Shown: in pieces, positions 13,502 to 20,832 of the stretch
Position numbering within the stretch: position 1 is the first letter of the stretch
How the letters are laid out: each line of letters begins with the position of its first letter
NCBI GenBank assembly: GCA_021774995.1
Contig: JAJFIM010000199.1
Location: 1-20,832 of the forward strand
Direction: 5' to 3'
Source of the DNA: Alphaproteobacteria bacterium
Lineage (GTDB): Bacteria > Pseudomonadota > Alphaproteobacteria > SMXP01
Length of the DNA: 20,832 nucleotides
Position numbers and translations under genes: made by a program
Notes under the pieces: model-generated
The model's input: only the letters and a program-made list of their open reading frames with translations
Told to the model about the DNA's origin: nothing
Databases searched by the model: none

Positions 13502-16210
13502 GTGAGCACCTTAAGCCTGGACAGCCTCAAGACCCGCCGGAAACTTAAAGTCGGGGCCAAGACATACGACTATTACAGCCTGAAGGCGCTGGAAAAGCAA
13601 AAGGGCTTCAAAGACATTGCGCGGCTGCCCTTCTCGCTCAAAGTTCTGCTGGAAAACCTGCTGCGTCACGAAGACGGCCGCACCGTCACTGTGGAAGACA
13701 TCAAGGCCATCAAATCCTGGCTCGCAAAACGCAAAAGCAAGCATGAAATTGCTTATCGCCCGGCGCGGGTCCTAATGCAGGATTTCACGGGCGTGCCGGC
13801 CGTCGTGGATCTGGCCGCAATGCGGGACGCCATGGCGGATCTGGGAGGCAACCCCAAAAAGATTAATCCTCTGGCGCCCGTTGACCTGGTGATCGACCAT
13901 TCAGTGATGGTCGACAATTTTGGCGCCCGCGATTCGTTTAAGCGCAATGTCGAAAAAGAATATGAGCGCAATGGCGAGCGCTATGAGTTTTTACGCTGGG
14001 GAGGCCAGGCGTTTGACAATTTCCGCGTGGTGCCGCCGGGCGCCGGTATCTGCCATCAGGTTAATCTGGAATATCTCGCAAAAACCGTGTGGTCGGCCAA
14101 AGTCAAAACGCCAAAAGGCGCGATCACTTTGGCCTATCCCGATACACTGGTGGGCACGGACAGTCACACCACCATGGTCAACGGCCTGGCGGTGCTGGGC
14201 TGGGGGGTCGGCGGCATCGAGGCGGAAGCGGCAATGCTGGGGCAGCCCATCTCCATGCTGATCCCGGAAGTCATTGGCTTCAAACTCACCGGAAGTTTGA
14301 ACGAGGGGATCACAGCCACCGACATGGTGCTGACCATCGTGGAAATGCTGCGCAAAAAAGGCGTGGTGGGAAAATTCGTCGAATTTTATGGCCCCGGCCT
14401 TGACCGCCTCACGCTCGAAGACCAGGCAACCATCGCCAATTTGGCGCGCGACTATGGCGCCACTTGCGGGTTCTTCCCCGTGGACACTGAAACTCTGGCC
14501 TATCTCAAAGCAACCGGCCGCCCCAAAGCGACCCGCGATCTTGTCGAAAAATACGCAAAAGCCCAAGGGCTGTTCCGCACCGCGCGCACGCCTGACCCTA
14601 TTTTCACCGACACGCTGCACCTTGATCTGGGCGCGGTTGAGCCCAGCATTTCCGGCCCCAAGCGCCCGCAAGACCGGGTGCCCCTCAAAGGCGCCGCCAA
14701 AACCTTCGCCAAAACACTGGGCGCAGAGTTTGGTAAGGACAGTGAAAAAACCAAGAAAATCAAAGTCAAAAACACTGATTACAGCTTAAGCCACGGCGAT
14801 GTCGTGATCGCCGCGATCACCAGTTGCACCAACACCTCCAATCCTTCCGTGATGGTTGCGGCCGGCTTGGTGGCGCGCAATGCCGCCAAAAAAGGGCTGC
14901 AAGTCAAACCGTGGGTCAAAACCTCTTTGGCGCCGGGCAGCCAGGTGGTGACCGATTATTTGAAAAAATCGGGCCTGCAAAAACACCTCGATAAATTGGG
15001 ATTTGATCTGGTGGGCTATGGCTGCACCACCTGCATCGGCAATTCAGGTCCCTTGCCGGAGGAAATATCCAAAGCCATCGCCAAAGGCGATCTGGTGGCG
15101 ACATCCGTTTTATCAGGCAACCGCAATTTTGAGGGGCGCATCAGCCCGGATATCAAAGCCAATTATCTGGCGTCGCCGCCCCTCGTGGTGGCCTATGCGT
15201 TGGCCGGCTCGCTAACCATCGATCTCACGGCGGATCCATTGGGAACAGACAAAAAAGGCAATCCGGTTTTCCTCAAAGACATCTGGCCGAGCAGTGCGGA
15301 AATTGCCGAGACCGTGCGCGCCTGCATCTCGCCAGCCATGTTCCGCGCCCGTTACGCCGACGTCTTCAAAGGCGACAGCCATTGGCGAAAGATTAAATCC
15401 AGCGGCGGGCTCACTTATGACTGGAACGCCAAATCCACCTATGTTCAAAACCCGCCTTATTTTGCTGATCTTGACCCTGAACCCACGCCCATTTTCAATG
15501 TGGAAAACGCGCGAATTTTGGGCCTGTTTGGCGATTCCATCACGACGGACCACATCAGCCCGGCGGGCGCCATCAAAGCCAACAGCCCGGCGGGCAAATA
15601 CCTCAAAGCCAAAGGCGTGACGCCCGCTGATTTTAATTCCTATGGCTCGCGGCGCGGCAACCACGAAGTGATGATGCGGGGCACGTTCGCAAATATCCGC
15701 ATCAAGAACGAAATGGCGCCGGGAACGGAAGGCGGCGTTACGGTGCATCAGCCCAGCGGCGCGCAAATGCCGATTTACGACGCCGCCATGCGCTACCAAA
15801 AAGACAGCGTCCCCCTGGTGGTGTTCGCGGGCAAAGAATACGGCACCGGATCGTCTCGTGACTGGGCGGCCAAAGGCACGCGACTTTTAGGTGTGCGCGC
15901 TGTGATCACAGAATCATATGAACGCATCCATCGCTCCAACCTCATCGGCATGGGCGTGTTGCCTTTACAATTCGCCAAAGGCGAAACCCGCAACACATTG
16001 GCGCTAACCGGGGCGGAAACCGTCACCATTGGAGGGTTGGACAAAAAACTAAAACCCGGCATGCGTCTTGACCTCAAAATCACACATGCACAAGGAAATG
16101 TGACCCATACAAAAGTGCTGTGCCGGATCGACACGGAAGACGAGATGGATTACTTCCGCAATGGCGGAATTCTGCACTTTGTCCTGCGGCAATTGCGCGA
16201 AAAGGGGTGA
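13502..16210 (+). CDS. acnA: Aconitate hydratase A
   Basis: Isomerises citrate to isocitrate through cis-aconitate in the TCA cycle; cytoplasmic 4Fe-4S enzyme. The protein has 902 residues, normal for the AcnA/IRP1 type. The cluster ligands are C442 (ITSCTNTSNPSVM) and C508 and C511 (GYGCTTCIGNSGPL). Other family blocks are VVPPGAGICHQVNLEYL, DSHTTMVNGLAVLGWGVGGIEAEA and, in the swivel domain, FNSYGSRRGNHEVMMRG and YGTGSSRDWAAKG. A GTG start at 13502 follows GAAAGGAACC. The ccmA/acnA divergence is a frequent arrangement in Alphaproteobacteria. As an iron-sulfur enzyme it is a plausible target of iron control, but no operator was recognised. No truncation or frameshift was seen. Confidence 0.98.
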   Translation: MSTLSLDSLKTRRKLKVGAKTYDYYSLKALEKQKGFKDIARLPFSLKVLLENLLRHEDGRTVTVEDIKAIKSWLAKRKSKHEIAYRPARVLMQDFTGVPAVVDLAAMRDAMADLGGNPKKINPLAPVDLVIDHSVMVDNFGARDSFKRNVEKEYERNGERYEFLRWGGQAFDNFRVVPPGAGICHQVNLEYLAKTVWSAKVKTPKGAITLAYPDTLVGTDSHTTMVNGLAVLGWGVGGIEAEAAMLGQPISMLIPEVIGFKLTGSLNEGITATDMVLTIVEMLRKKGVVGKFVEFYGPGLDRLTLEDQATIANLARDYGATCGFFPVDTETLAYLKATGRPKATRDLVEKYAKAQGLFRTARTPDPIFTDTLHLDLGAVEPSISGPKRPQDRVPLKGAAKTFAKTLGAEFGKDSEKTKKIKVKNTDYSLSHGDVVIAAITSCTNTSNPSVMVAAGLVARNAAKKGLQVKPWVKTSLAPGSQVVTDYLKKSGLQKHLDKLGFDLVGYGCTTCIGNSGPLPEEISKAIAKGDLVATSVLSGNRNFEGRISPDIKANYLASPPLVVAYALAGSLTIDLTADPLGTDKKGNPVFLKDIWPSSAEIAETVRACISPAMFRARYADVFKGDSHWRKIKSSGGLTYDWNAKSTYVQNPPYFADLDPEPTPIFNVENARILGLFGDSITTDHISPAGAIKANSPAGKYLKAKGVTPADFNSYGSRRGNHEVMMRGTFANIRIKNEMAPGTEGGVTVHQPSGAQMPIYDAAMRYQKDSVPLVVFAGKEYGTGSSRDWAAKGTRLLGVRAVITESYERIHRSNLIGMGVLPLQFAKGETRNTLALTGAETVTIGGLDKKLKPGMRLDLKITHAQGNVTHTKVLCRIDTEDEMDYFRNGGILHFVLRQLREKG

Positions 16211-16228
16211 CGTTAACATCTTCCTCGG

Positions 16229-16242
16229 GGTGACCTGTCACC
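16229..16242. promoter_or_regulatory. 14-bp dyad GGTGAC-CT-GTCACC between acnA and the DUF1223 gene
   Basis: Perfect 6-bp arms around a 2-bp centre, 19 bp after the acnA stop and 47 bp before the DUF1223 start. The loop is too short for a terminator and no T-run follows directly. The symmetry suits an operator bound by a dimeric regulator, though none is identified. Confidence 0.4.
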
Positions 16243-16288
16243 GGATTGTGACTCGGCTTTTGTAACCCGCGCGGTTATCTTGGATTCC

Positions 16289-17068
16289 ATGATAAACCGT
16301 CTCTCATCTCTTCTACGCACGCTGCTGGCCTGGGCGCTGGTGATCAGCGGTGCGCTGATCTTCAGCAGCCTGACGTCGGCTCATGAAGCGGCTCAGAGCA
16401 AACGCCCAGTTGTGGTGGAGCTATTCACAAGCCAGGGATGTTCTTCCTGCCCACCGGCTGACGCCTTGATGTTCGAACTGGCGGCGCGCGACGACATCAT
16501 CGCCTTGTCGCTGCCGATCGACTATTGGGACAATTTAGGCTGGGCCGATACTCTGGCCTCGCCCCGCCATACAGCCCGCCAGCGCAGCTACGCCAAGACC
16601 CTGCCGAACCGGCGGGTCTATACGCCGCAAATGGTCATCAACGGCACTGAGGATCTTATTGGCTCGCATCGCGAAAAAGTCCTGGCGACAATCGAGGCTC
16701 AAGCAGCCGAACAGGCGCCATTCATTCCCATCACTTTAGGGCTGGAAGACGGGCGCCTCGCTATCACGCTGGAAGACGCCCCGGCGGCGCTTGCGGGGAA
16801 AAAGGCGTGGATTTGGATCGCGCCCTATCACGCAAAAATCCAAAGCGTCTCCATTGGCAAAGGCGAGAACAAAGGGCGCACTATCGATTACGCCAATGTC
16901 GTCGACGGCATCATGAAAGTCGGCGATTATGACGGATCAAAACTCGTCATCACACACGAGCTGGACGAGATGATGGCCAGGAAGATCGACGACTGCGCCG
17001 TGATCGTTCAGGATGTCGAAACCGGCGCCATCATCGGCGCCGCGCTCATCACCTGGCCGTCCAGTTAA
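16289..17068 (+). CDS. DUF1223 thioredoxin-like exported protein
   Basis: 259 residues from the ATG at 16289; a TTG at 16280 is in frame but less likely. A signal peptide or anchor (LLRTLLAWALVISGALIFSS, cleavage near LTSA) is followed by VVVELFTSQGCSSCPPAD, where C51 and C54 form a CxxC on a thioredoxin-like fold. This and the block DYWDNLGWADTLASPRHTARQ are typical of DUF1223. The biochemical role is not established; a periplasmic thiol function is inferred. It follows acnA by 78 bp, a common neighbourhood in Alphaproteobacteria. Its last 51 bp recur in degenerate form 645 bp downstream, beyond the DUF2269 gene. Confidence 0.92.
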   Translation: MINRLSSLLRTLLAWALVISGALIFSSLTSAHEAAQSKRPVVVELFTSQGCSSCPPADALMFELAARDDIIALSLPIDYWDNLGWADTLASPRHTARQRSYAKTLPNRRVYTPQMVINGTEDLIGSHREKVLATIEAQAAEQAPFIPITLGLEDGRLAITLEDAPAALAGKKAWIWIAPYHAKIQSVSIGKGENKGRTIDYANVVDGIMKVGDYDGSKLVITHELDEMMARKIDDCAVIVQDVETGAIIGAALITWPSS

Positions 17069-17146
17069 GTCTCGGACGCCCGCGCGCCCTCCTCTTCATT
17101 TGAACGCTTCCGTCTCGTACTGAGATCAAGCTACAGTCCGGGAATC

Positions 17147-17614
17147 ATGGATTTGTATCTGGCGATCAAAGTTTTCCATATTCTCAGTTCCACTGTCTTG
17201 TTTGGGACGGGGCTCGGCATTGCCTTTTTTATGTTCCGCTCCCACTTCACAGAAGACGTGAAAGAGAAATTTTTTGCTGCCCGCACCACCGTGTTGGCCG
17301 ACATGCTGTTCACTGTGCCGGCGGTGATAATCCAGCCTCTCAGCGGCGCCTGGCTTGTCTGGCAAAGCGGGAATGACTGGCTCGACCCATGGCTCGTCTG
17401 GACCTACATTCTTTATATCATCGCCGGGGCGTGCTGGCTGCCCGTGCTGTGGATACAGTGGCGCCTGAAAACGATGGCGGCGGCCAGCGTTGCAAATGGC
17501 GCCGCCCTCCCTGAGCAATATGACAGGCTCTTTAAAATCTGGTTCGCGCTCGGTTGGCCCGCCTTTATCTCTCTCGCCGCGATCTTCTTCCTGATGGTGT
17601 TTAAACCGATGTGA
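17147..17614 (+). CDS. DUF2269-family integral membrane protein
   Basis: 155 residues with four membrane helices (about 7-28, 48-70, 84-106 and 131-153). An early conserved His in LAIKVFHILSSTVLFGTGLG and the QPLSGAWLVW block fit the DUF2269 family of predicted inner-membrane proteins, whose function is unknown. The conserved His and small four-helix plan recall heme-binding membrane proteins, but this is speculation. The Shine-Dalgarno before the ATG is weak (GGGA). The gene is flanked by the true 3' end of the DUF1223 gene and a degenerate copy of that end, so it sits inside an imperfect direct repeat. Confidence 0.82.
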   Translation: MDLYLAIKVFHILSSTVLFGTGLGIAFFMFRSHFTEDVKEKFFAARTTVLADMLFTVPAVIIQPLSGAWLVWQSGNDWLDPWLVWTYILYIIAGACWLPVLWIQWRLKTMAAASVANGAALPEQYDRLFKIWFALGWPAFISLAAIFFLMVFKPM

Positions 17615-17712
17615 AAGATGACAAAGAACATCAAAGATGGAGCGGTGGTCATTCAGCATACGAAAACCGGCGCCTCATCGGCGCCGCGCTCATCACCTGT
17701 CCGTCCAGCTAA
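17615..17712 (+). pseudogene. Degenerate copy of the 3' end of the DUF1223 gene
   Basis: Beginning right after the DUF2269 stop, the sequence encodes MTKNIKDGAVVIQHTKTGA, which aligns with MARKIDDCAVIVQDVETGA near the end of the DUF1223 protein. The final part (17663-17712) matches 17018-17068 at about 47 of 51 positions, including the stop TAA. One A is missing within GGCGCC-ATCATC, which shifts the frame before the terminal IIGAALIT-PSS. No body of a second DUF1223 gene is present. This is a remnant of duplication or recombination. Confidence 0.85.
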
Positions 17713-17785
17713 AAGGATCATAAGTCCGAACAGGCAAAATTCTTATGTTGATTTAAGGGCATGCACCAACAGTTTACCCCTTCTC

Positions 17786-17814
17786 TTGAAAACTTTTACC
17801 AAGGATCGTAACCT
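17786..17814 (+). promoter_or_regulatory. Weak candidate promoter for the secreted protein gene
   Basis: TTGAAA (17786-17791), a 17-bp spacer and TAACCT (17809-17814). The -35 is good and the -10 poor. The 172-bp AT-rich gap 17713-17884 shows no other feature. Confidence 0.3.
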
Positions 17815-17884
17815 ATCGATGCTCGGAAAGTCGCCACTCTTTCCATTGTGTTTTGTACTACCGATGTCCAAAGGATAGAAGCAA

Positions 17885-18496
17885 ATGCATTTTTTTGGTC
17901 GTATACTGATAAGTGTAAGTCTGGCTTGCTGGATAAGCACTTCAATTCCAACCGCCAAGGCCGCCGAAGACATGACTGCAACGGTGGCAAACTGTTCCAA
18001 GCTGCCGAAGATCAAGAAGAAACCCCGTGCAGTGCGTCAGGGCGCGGCGTTTATGACCCTCGCCAATGACCTGGAATCTCAAGGCAGGAATAACTTACAA
18101 CCGAATTACGAAGAACCTCACTTTCGATGCATGTTGGAAATTTTTGAAATTGGCGATAACACAGTCAAAACCATATACTCCCCATGGACTAAAGGCATGC
18201 AAACGCTTCACTACCAATTCTTGGTCGACAGCGAGCAAAAAACACGTGAGATCCTCGTGCTTTACAACGGTATGATTGGCCTACTTTATGGCGGCTTTAA
18301 CTTTTACGTTGTAGAAACTCGCGATGAAAAAACATCCTATTATGCAATGTACAACAATCAACCCAGATATGAAGACCTTCGAAAACTCATTACAAGTATT
18401 TTACAAAATAAGGCCGAAGCGCTGATAAGAGTGGAGTGGCAAAAAGGTTCCGAGGAATTAGTGATAACCGAGTATAATTCAAAGCGTCTAAAATAG
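17885..18496 (+). CDS. Secreted protein of unknown function, AT-rich gene
   Basis: 203 residues from an ATG preceded by AGGA nine bases upstream. A clear signal peptide (MHFFGRILISVSLACWIST then PTAKA, cleavage near residue 26) points to the periplasm or outside. The mature part has about 177 residues, two Cys (in VANCSKL and FRCMLEI) that could form a disulfide, and alternating aromatic and polar strands (YQFLVDSEQKTREILVLYNG, FYVVETRDEKTSYYAMY), suggesting a beta-rich fold. I do not recognise a family. Codon use is visibly richer in A and T than in neighbouring genes, and the gene lies next to the DUF1223 remnant, so acquisition at a recombination scar is plausible. It is convergent with htpG, with 40 bp between them and no clear terminator. 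Confidence 0.8.
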   Translation: MHFFGRILISVSLACWISTSIPTAKAAEDMTATVANCSKLPKIKKKPRAVRQGAAFMTLANDLESQGRNNLQPNYEEPHFRCMLEIFEIGDNTVKTIYSPWTKGMQTLHYQFLVDSEQKTREILVLYNGMIGLLYGGFNFYVVETRDEKTSYYAMYNNQPRYEDLRKLITSILQNKAEALIRVEWQKGSEELVITEYNSKRLK

Positions 18497-18536
18497 AGTG
18501 CCATACATAATCACTATACTCTTCTCGAATAAACCT

Positions 18537-20492
18537 CTACCCGCCCAAACTCTTCAGCAGCGCTTGCGTGACGCGCTTTGCTGTGGCGGCAGGGTCGGGC
18601 AAGGCGGCGCCTTCCAGCAGGCGGGCTTCATCGAGCAACAGATGCGCGGCGGCTTCAATTTCTTCCGTCGCGCCGCCGGTTTTAGCTTTTTCCGCTAATG
18701 CGCGAATAAGCGCATGGCCGGGGTTAATTTCCAATACCGGGATAAGCTTTGGGGCGGCGGCGCCTTGAGCTTTTAATATCCGCTCCAAATGAAGGTCGGG
18801 CGCGCCTGTCCCCGCCACCAGACACACCGGGCTGTCGTTGAGGCGGGCTGATTTGCGCACGTCCTCGATTTCTTCCCCAAGCGCCTGTTTCATCAGTGCG
18901 GCCAGCGTCTCCAGCGCCGCATCGCCTATAGGCGCCGCTTGGTTTTCATCTTGTTTTTCACGCACCGGAATGGCGTCAAGATCCGCCGCGCCTTGGGTCA
19001 CCGAGACCAAAGGCTTGCCGTCATATTCGCCCAATGCGGAGACCCAAAAGGCGTCCACCGGATCGCTCAGCAGCAAAACCTCGATCCCGCGCGCCCGGAA
19101 GCCCTCCAGATGAGGATTGCTCGGCAACCGTTCCGCATCCTCGCCGTGCAGCACATAAATAGCGGTCTGGTTTTCCACCATATCCCCGACATAACTTTTC
19201 AGCGAGCGCCAGCCATCGCCCTTCGTGGAGCGAAAGCGGGCCAACGCAACGAGATCGTCGCGCCGCTCAAAATCTTCGTATATCCCTTCTTTCAGCACCG
19301 GCCCAAACGCCTGCCAGAATTTCTCGTAAGAATCGGCGTCTTTTTCACTGCGTTTTTTCAGCTCGCTCAAAATTCTCTTTGTGACCGCCTGGCGAATGCT
19401 GGCGACAATGGCGTTGTTTTGCAGCATTTCGCGGCTGATATTGAGCGGCATGTCCTGACTATCAATCAGTCCGCGCACAAAGCGTAAATAGCCGGGCAAC
19501 AATTCCGCGTCATCGGTGATAAACACGCGTTTGACGTAAAGCTTCACCCGCGTTTGACGCTTAGGGTCAAACAGGTCCATGGGCGGGGCGGAAGGGATGA
19601 ACAACAACACCGTGTATTCATGGCGCCCTTCCGCCGTGTAGTGAATGGTGATGGCCGGATCGTCAAAGACATGGCCGACATGGTGATAAAATTCTTTATA
19701 TTGCTCCGGCGTGATCTCCGATTTTGGCCGCGCCCATAGTGCGCTGACGGCGTTGACCGGCTCTGAGGATTGATCGGAATCTTCGTCTTCTTTATTTTCC
19801 GCATCAGCATCAATAATCGTGATGGGTATGGCGATGTGGTCGGAATAGGATTTAATGATATTGCGCAAACGAAACGCGTCGAGAAATTCCTCAGCGTCGC
19901 TGCGCATATGAAGTGTGACCACCGTACCGCGATTCTCCAACAGAAGCGCCGCCTCATCCGTCCCGGCGGGAGCGACCGAATAACTACCGCCGCCCTCCGA
20001 CGACCAGACAAAAGCTTTTTCATTATCATCCGCGCTGGTTTTGCGGCTCACCACGTCGACACGGTCCGCCACCATGAAGACCGAATAAAACCCAACGCCA
20101 AACTGCCCAATGAGCTGCGTGTCCTTGGCGGCGTCGCCTGAAATCTGCGCCGCGAACTGGTCCGTGCCCGAGCGCGCGTTGGTGCCCAGATGCTCAATCA
20201 GTTCAACTTCACTCATCCCGCACCCGTTTTCGGCGATGCGCAGCGTCTTGTTTTTCTTGTCGACAGTGACCTCGATACGGAATTGCGGCTCGCCTTCAAT
20301 CAAGCCCGGCGTTGTCAAGGACATGTAGCGCAATTTGTCGCAGGCGTCGGAAGCGTTTGAAATCAACTCGCGCAAAAAAACTTCGCGCTCGGAATACACC
20401 GAATGCACCATCAAGTGCAGAATTTTCGAGACCTCCGCTTGAAAATCATGGGTCACAGGGCTGTTAGCGGAGGATTGCGTGGCGTCAGTCAT
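18537..20492 (-). CDS. htpG: Chaperone HtpG (bacterial Hsp90)
   Basis: ATP-driven dimeric cytoplasmic chaperone. It has 651 residues from the ATG at 20492; a GTG at 20510 is in frame but lacks a ribosome site. The N-terminal ATPase domain has REVFLRELISNASDACDKLRY with the catalytic Glu (E42) and Mg-binding Asn (N46), and the lid glycines in GQFGVGFYS (129-137). The middle domain has LNISREMLQNN, whose Arg contacts the ATP gamma phosphate. The C-terminal dimer domain ends LLLDEARLLEGA and RVTQALL. Odd point: the adenine-binding motif reads AENGCGMS (87-94), with Glu where Hsp90 proteins have a near-invariant Asp, and LGTNARSGT replaces LGTIARSGT. All other hallmarks are intact, so it is probably functional. 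Confidence 0.96.
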   Translation of the reverse strand: MTDATQSSANSPVTHDFQAEVSKILHLMVHSVYSEREVFLRELISNASDACDKLRYMSLTTPGLIEGEPQFRIEVTVDKKNKTLRIAENGCGMSEVELIEHLGTNARSGTDQFAAQISGDAAKDTQLIGQFGVGFYSVFMVADRVDVVSRKTSADDNEKAFVWSSEGGGSYSVAPAGTDEAALLLENRGTVVTLHMRSDAEEFLDAFRLRNIIKSYSDHIAIPITIIDADAENKEDEDSDQSSEPVNAVSALWARPKSEITPEQYKEFYHHVGHVFDDPAITIHYTAEGRHEYTVLLFIPSAPPMDLFDPKRQTRVKLYVKRVFITDDAELLPGYLRFVRGLIDSQDMPLNISREMLQNNAIVASIRQAVTKRILSELKKRSEKDADSYEKFWQAFGPVLKEGIYEDFERRDDLVALARFRSTKGDGWRSLKSYVGDMVENQTAIYVLHGEDAERLPSNPHLEGFRARGIEVLLLSDPVDAFWVSALGEYDGKPLVSVTQGAADLDAIPVREKQDENQAAPIGDAALETLAALMKQALGEEIEDVRKSARLNDSPVCLVAGTGAPDLHLERILKAQGAAAPKLIPVLEINPGHALIRALAEKAKTGGATEEIEAAAHLLLDEARLLEGAALPDPAATAKRVTQALLKSLGG

Positions 20493-20586
20493 ATTCACTC
20501 TCGGGTTCACTGCTGAAATTTACGATATCGCCGCTATTGCAGCTGGCGCTCTTCAGATAATCCACCGTTGAGGCGGGATCAAGACC

Positions 20587-20832
20587 TCACTCCGCCAAAG
20601 GCTCGAGAAGATCGTCCAGGGGCTTTGTCATTTGGTCGTATTTATATTTGGGAATGGCGAATGCCCAGCCTGCGAGGCGCCGATTCAGCGCCGCCGCCTC
20701 ATCTAAAAGTTGCGGCGCGGGTTCTGCGGCGGGCGGGGAAGCGGCCGCAGCCTTCATCCAATATTTCTCATCGCGCGCCGCCAGCTCCAATTCAAGAACA
20801 ACGCCGCCAAATGTCGTGTAGATAACCCGGGT
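20587..20832 (-). CDS. DUF4340-domain protein, C-terminal part only
   Basis: The open frame reaches the window edge without a start, leaving the last 81 residues. It reads TRVIYTTFGGVVLELELAAR, then an Ala/Pro-rich linker, LNRRLAGWAFAIPKYKYDQM and TKPLDDLLEPLAE. The pattern 'Y-T-F-G, substrate strand, W-A-(F/Y)-x-(I/L)-P, D-L-L' matches the C-terminus of DUF4340 proteins. In many proteobacteria these are encoded with an ABC transporter of the gliding-motility type (GldF/GldG-like). Those partners would lie outside the window, so this context is inferred. The gene ends 95 bp before htpG on the same strand. Confidence 0.7.
   Translation of the reverse strand, partial: TRVIYTTFGGVVLELELAARDEKYWMKAAAASPPAAEPAPQLLDEAAALNRRLAGWAFAIPKYKYDQMTKPLDDLLEPLAE

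Noticed and set aside
13991..14671. 226-codon minus-strand open frame inside acnA
   Set aside because: Shadow of aconitase; the + strand protein is full length with all catalytic residues.
17618..17878. 86-codon + strand open frame
   Set aside because: Its first part is the frameshifted DUF1223 remnant and the rest is AT-rich non-coding sequence. It has no domain and no separate ribosome site.
18939..19487. 182-codon + strand open frame within htpG
   Set aside because: Shadow of the Hsp90 coding sequence, with no independent start signal.
1..20832. CRISPR array, toxin-antitoxin pair, insertion sequence or prophage genes
   Set aside because: No regularly spaced repeats, no transposase or integrase motifs and no paired small genes of that type were seen on either strand.

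Overview
The window is a chromosomal segment of an alphaproteobacterium. The evidence is an Irr-type Fur regulator (HHH motif, no cysteines), a system I cytochrome c maturation operon with a tiny ccmD, the cluster dapF-mtaB-ftsY-yciB, an aconitase gene divergent from ccmA, and DUF1223 and DUF2269 genes. Hyphomicrobiales or a nearby order seems most likely, but that is inference from gene content. Most of the sequence is moderately GC-rich housekeeping DNA. Two stretches are visibly AT-rich and look accessory: about 4411-5191 and about 17713-18536.

Layout. 1-851 (minus) is a D-2-hydroxyacid dehydrogenase cut by the window edge. It is divergent from an exported SH3-domain protein (1075-1629), whose stop overlaps that of pyrE (1626-2213, minus). 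Upstream of pyrE on the same strand are irr (2313-2804) and a dicarboxylate/amino acid:cation symporter (2894-4144). A tRNA-Gly-like gene with an abnormal anticodon arm (4336-4408, minus) follows. Next come a + strand terminator-like hairpin with no + strand gene before it (4435-4483) and an AT-rich block carrying a small winged-helix protein (4529-4942, minus) with a leaderless-type promoter.

5192-8985 (+) holds dapF, mtaB and ftsY, joined by two ATGA overlaps, then yciB. 9277-9834 (+) is a MarR-type regulator with a lysine-rich, histone-H1-like tail encoded partly by a 27-bp tandem repeat, followed by a strong terminator. 9938-10330 (minus) is a low-confidence disordered protein.

The ccm genes read leftward: ccmA, ccmB, ccmC, ccmD, ccmG (13365 to 10462). 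They encode the heme export and delivery half of cytochrome c maturation plus the apocytochrome thiol reductant. ccmE, ccmF and ccmH are not in the window. Divergent from them are acnA (13502-16210), a DUF1223 thioredoxin-like exported protein and a DUF2269 membrane protein. The DUF2269 gene is followed by a degenerate copy of the 3' end of the DUF1223 gene. After that come an AT-rich, unrecognised secreted protein (17885-18496), htpG (18537-20492, minus) and the 3' end of a DUF4340 gene (20587-20832, minus).

I see no CRISPR array, insertion sequence, integrase or recognisable defence system. The points most worth a second look are the odd tRNA beside the orphan terminator, the MarR/H1-like fusion, the DUF1223 fragment that makes a direct repeat around DUF2269, and an Asp-to-Glu change in the ATP pocket of HtpG.
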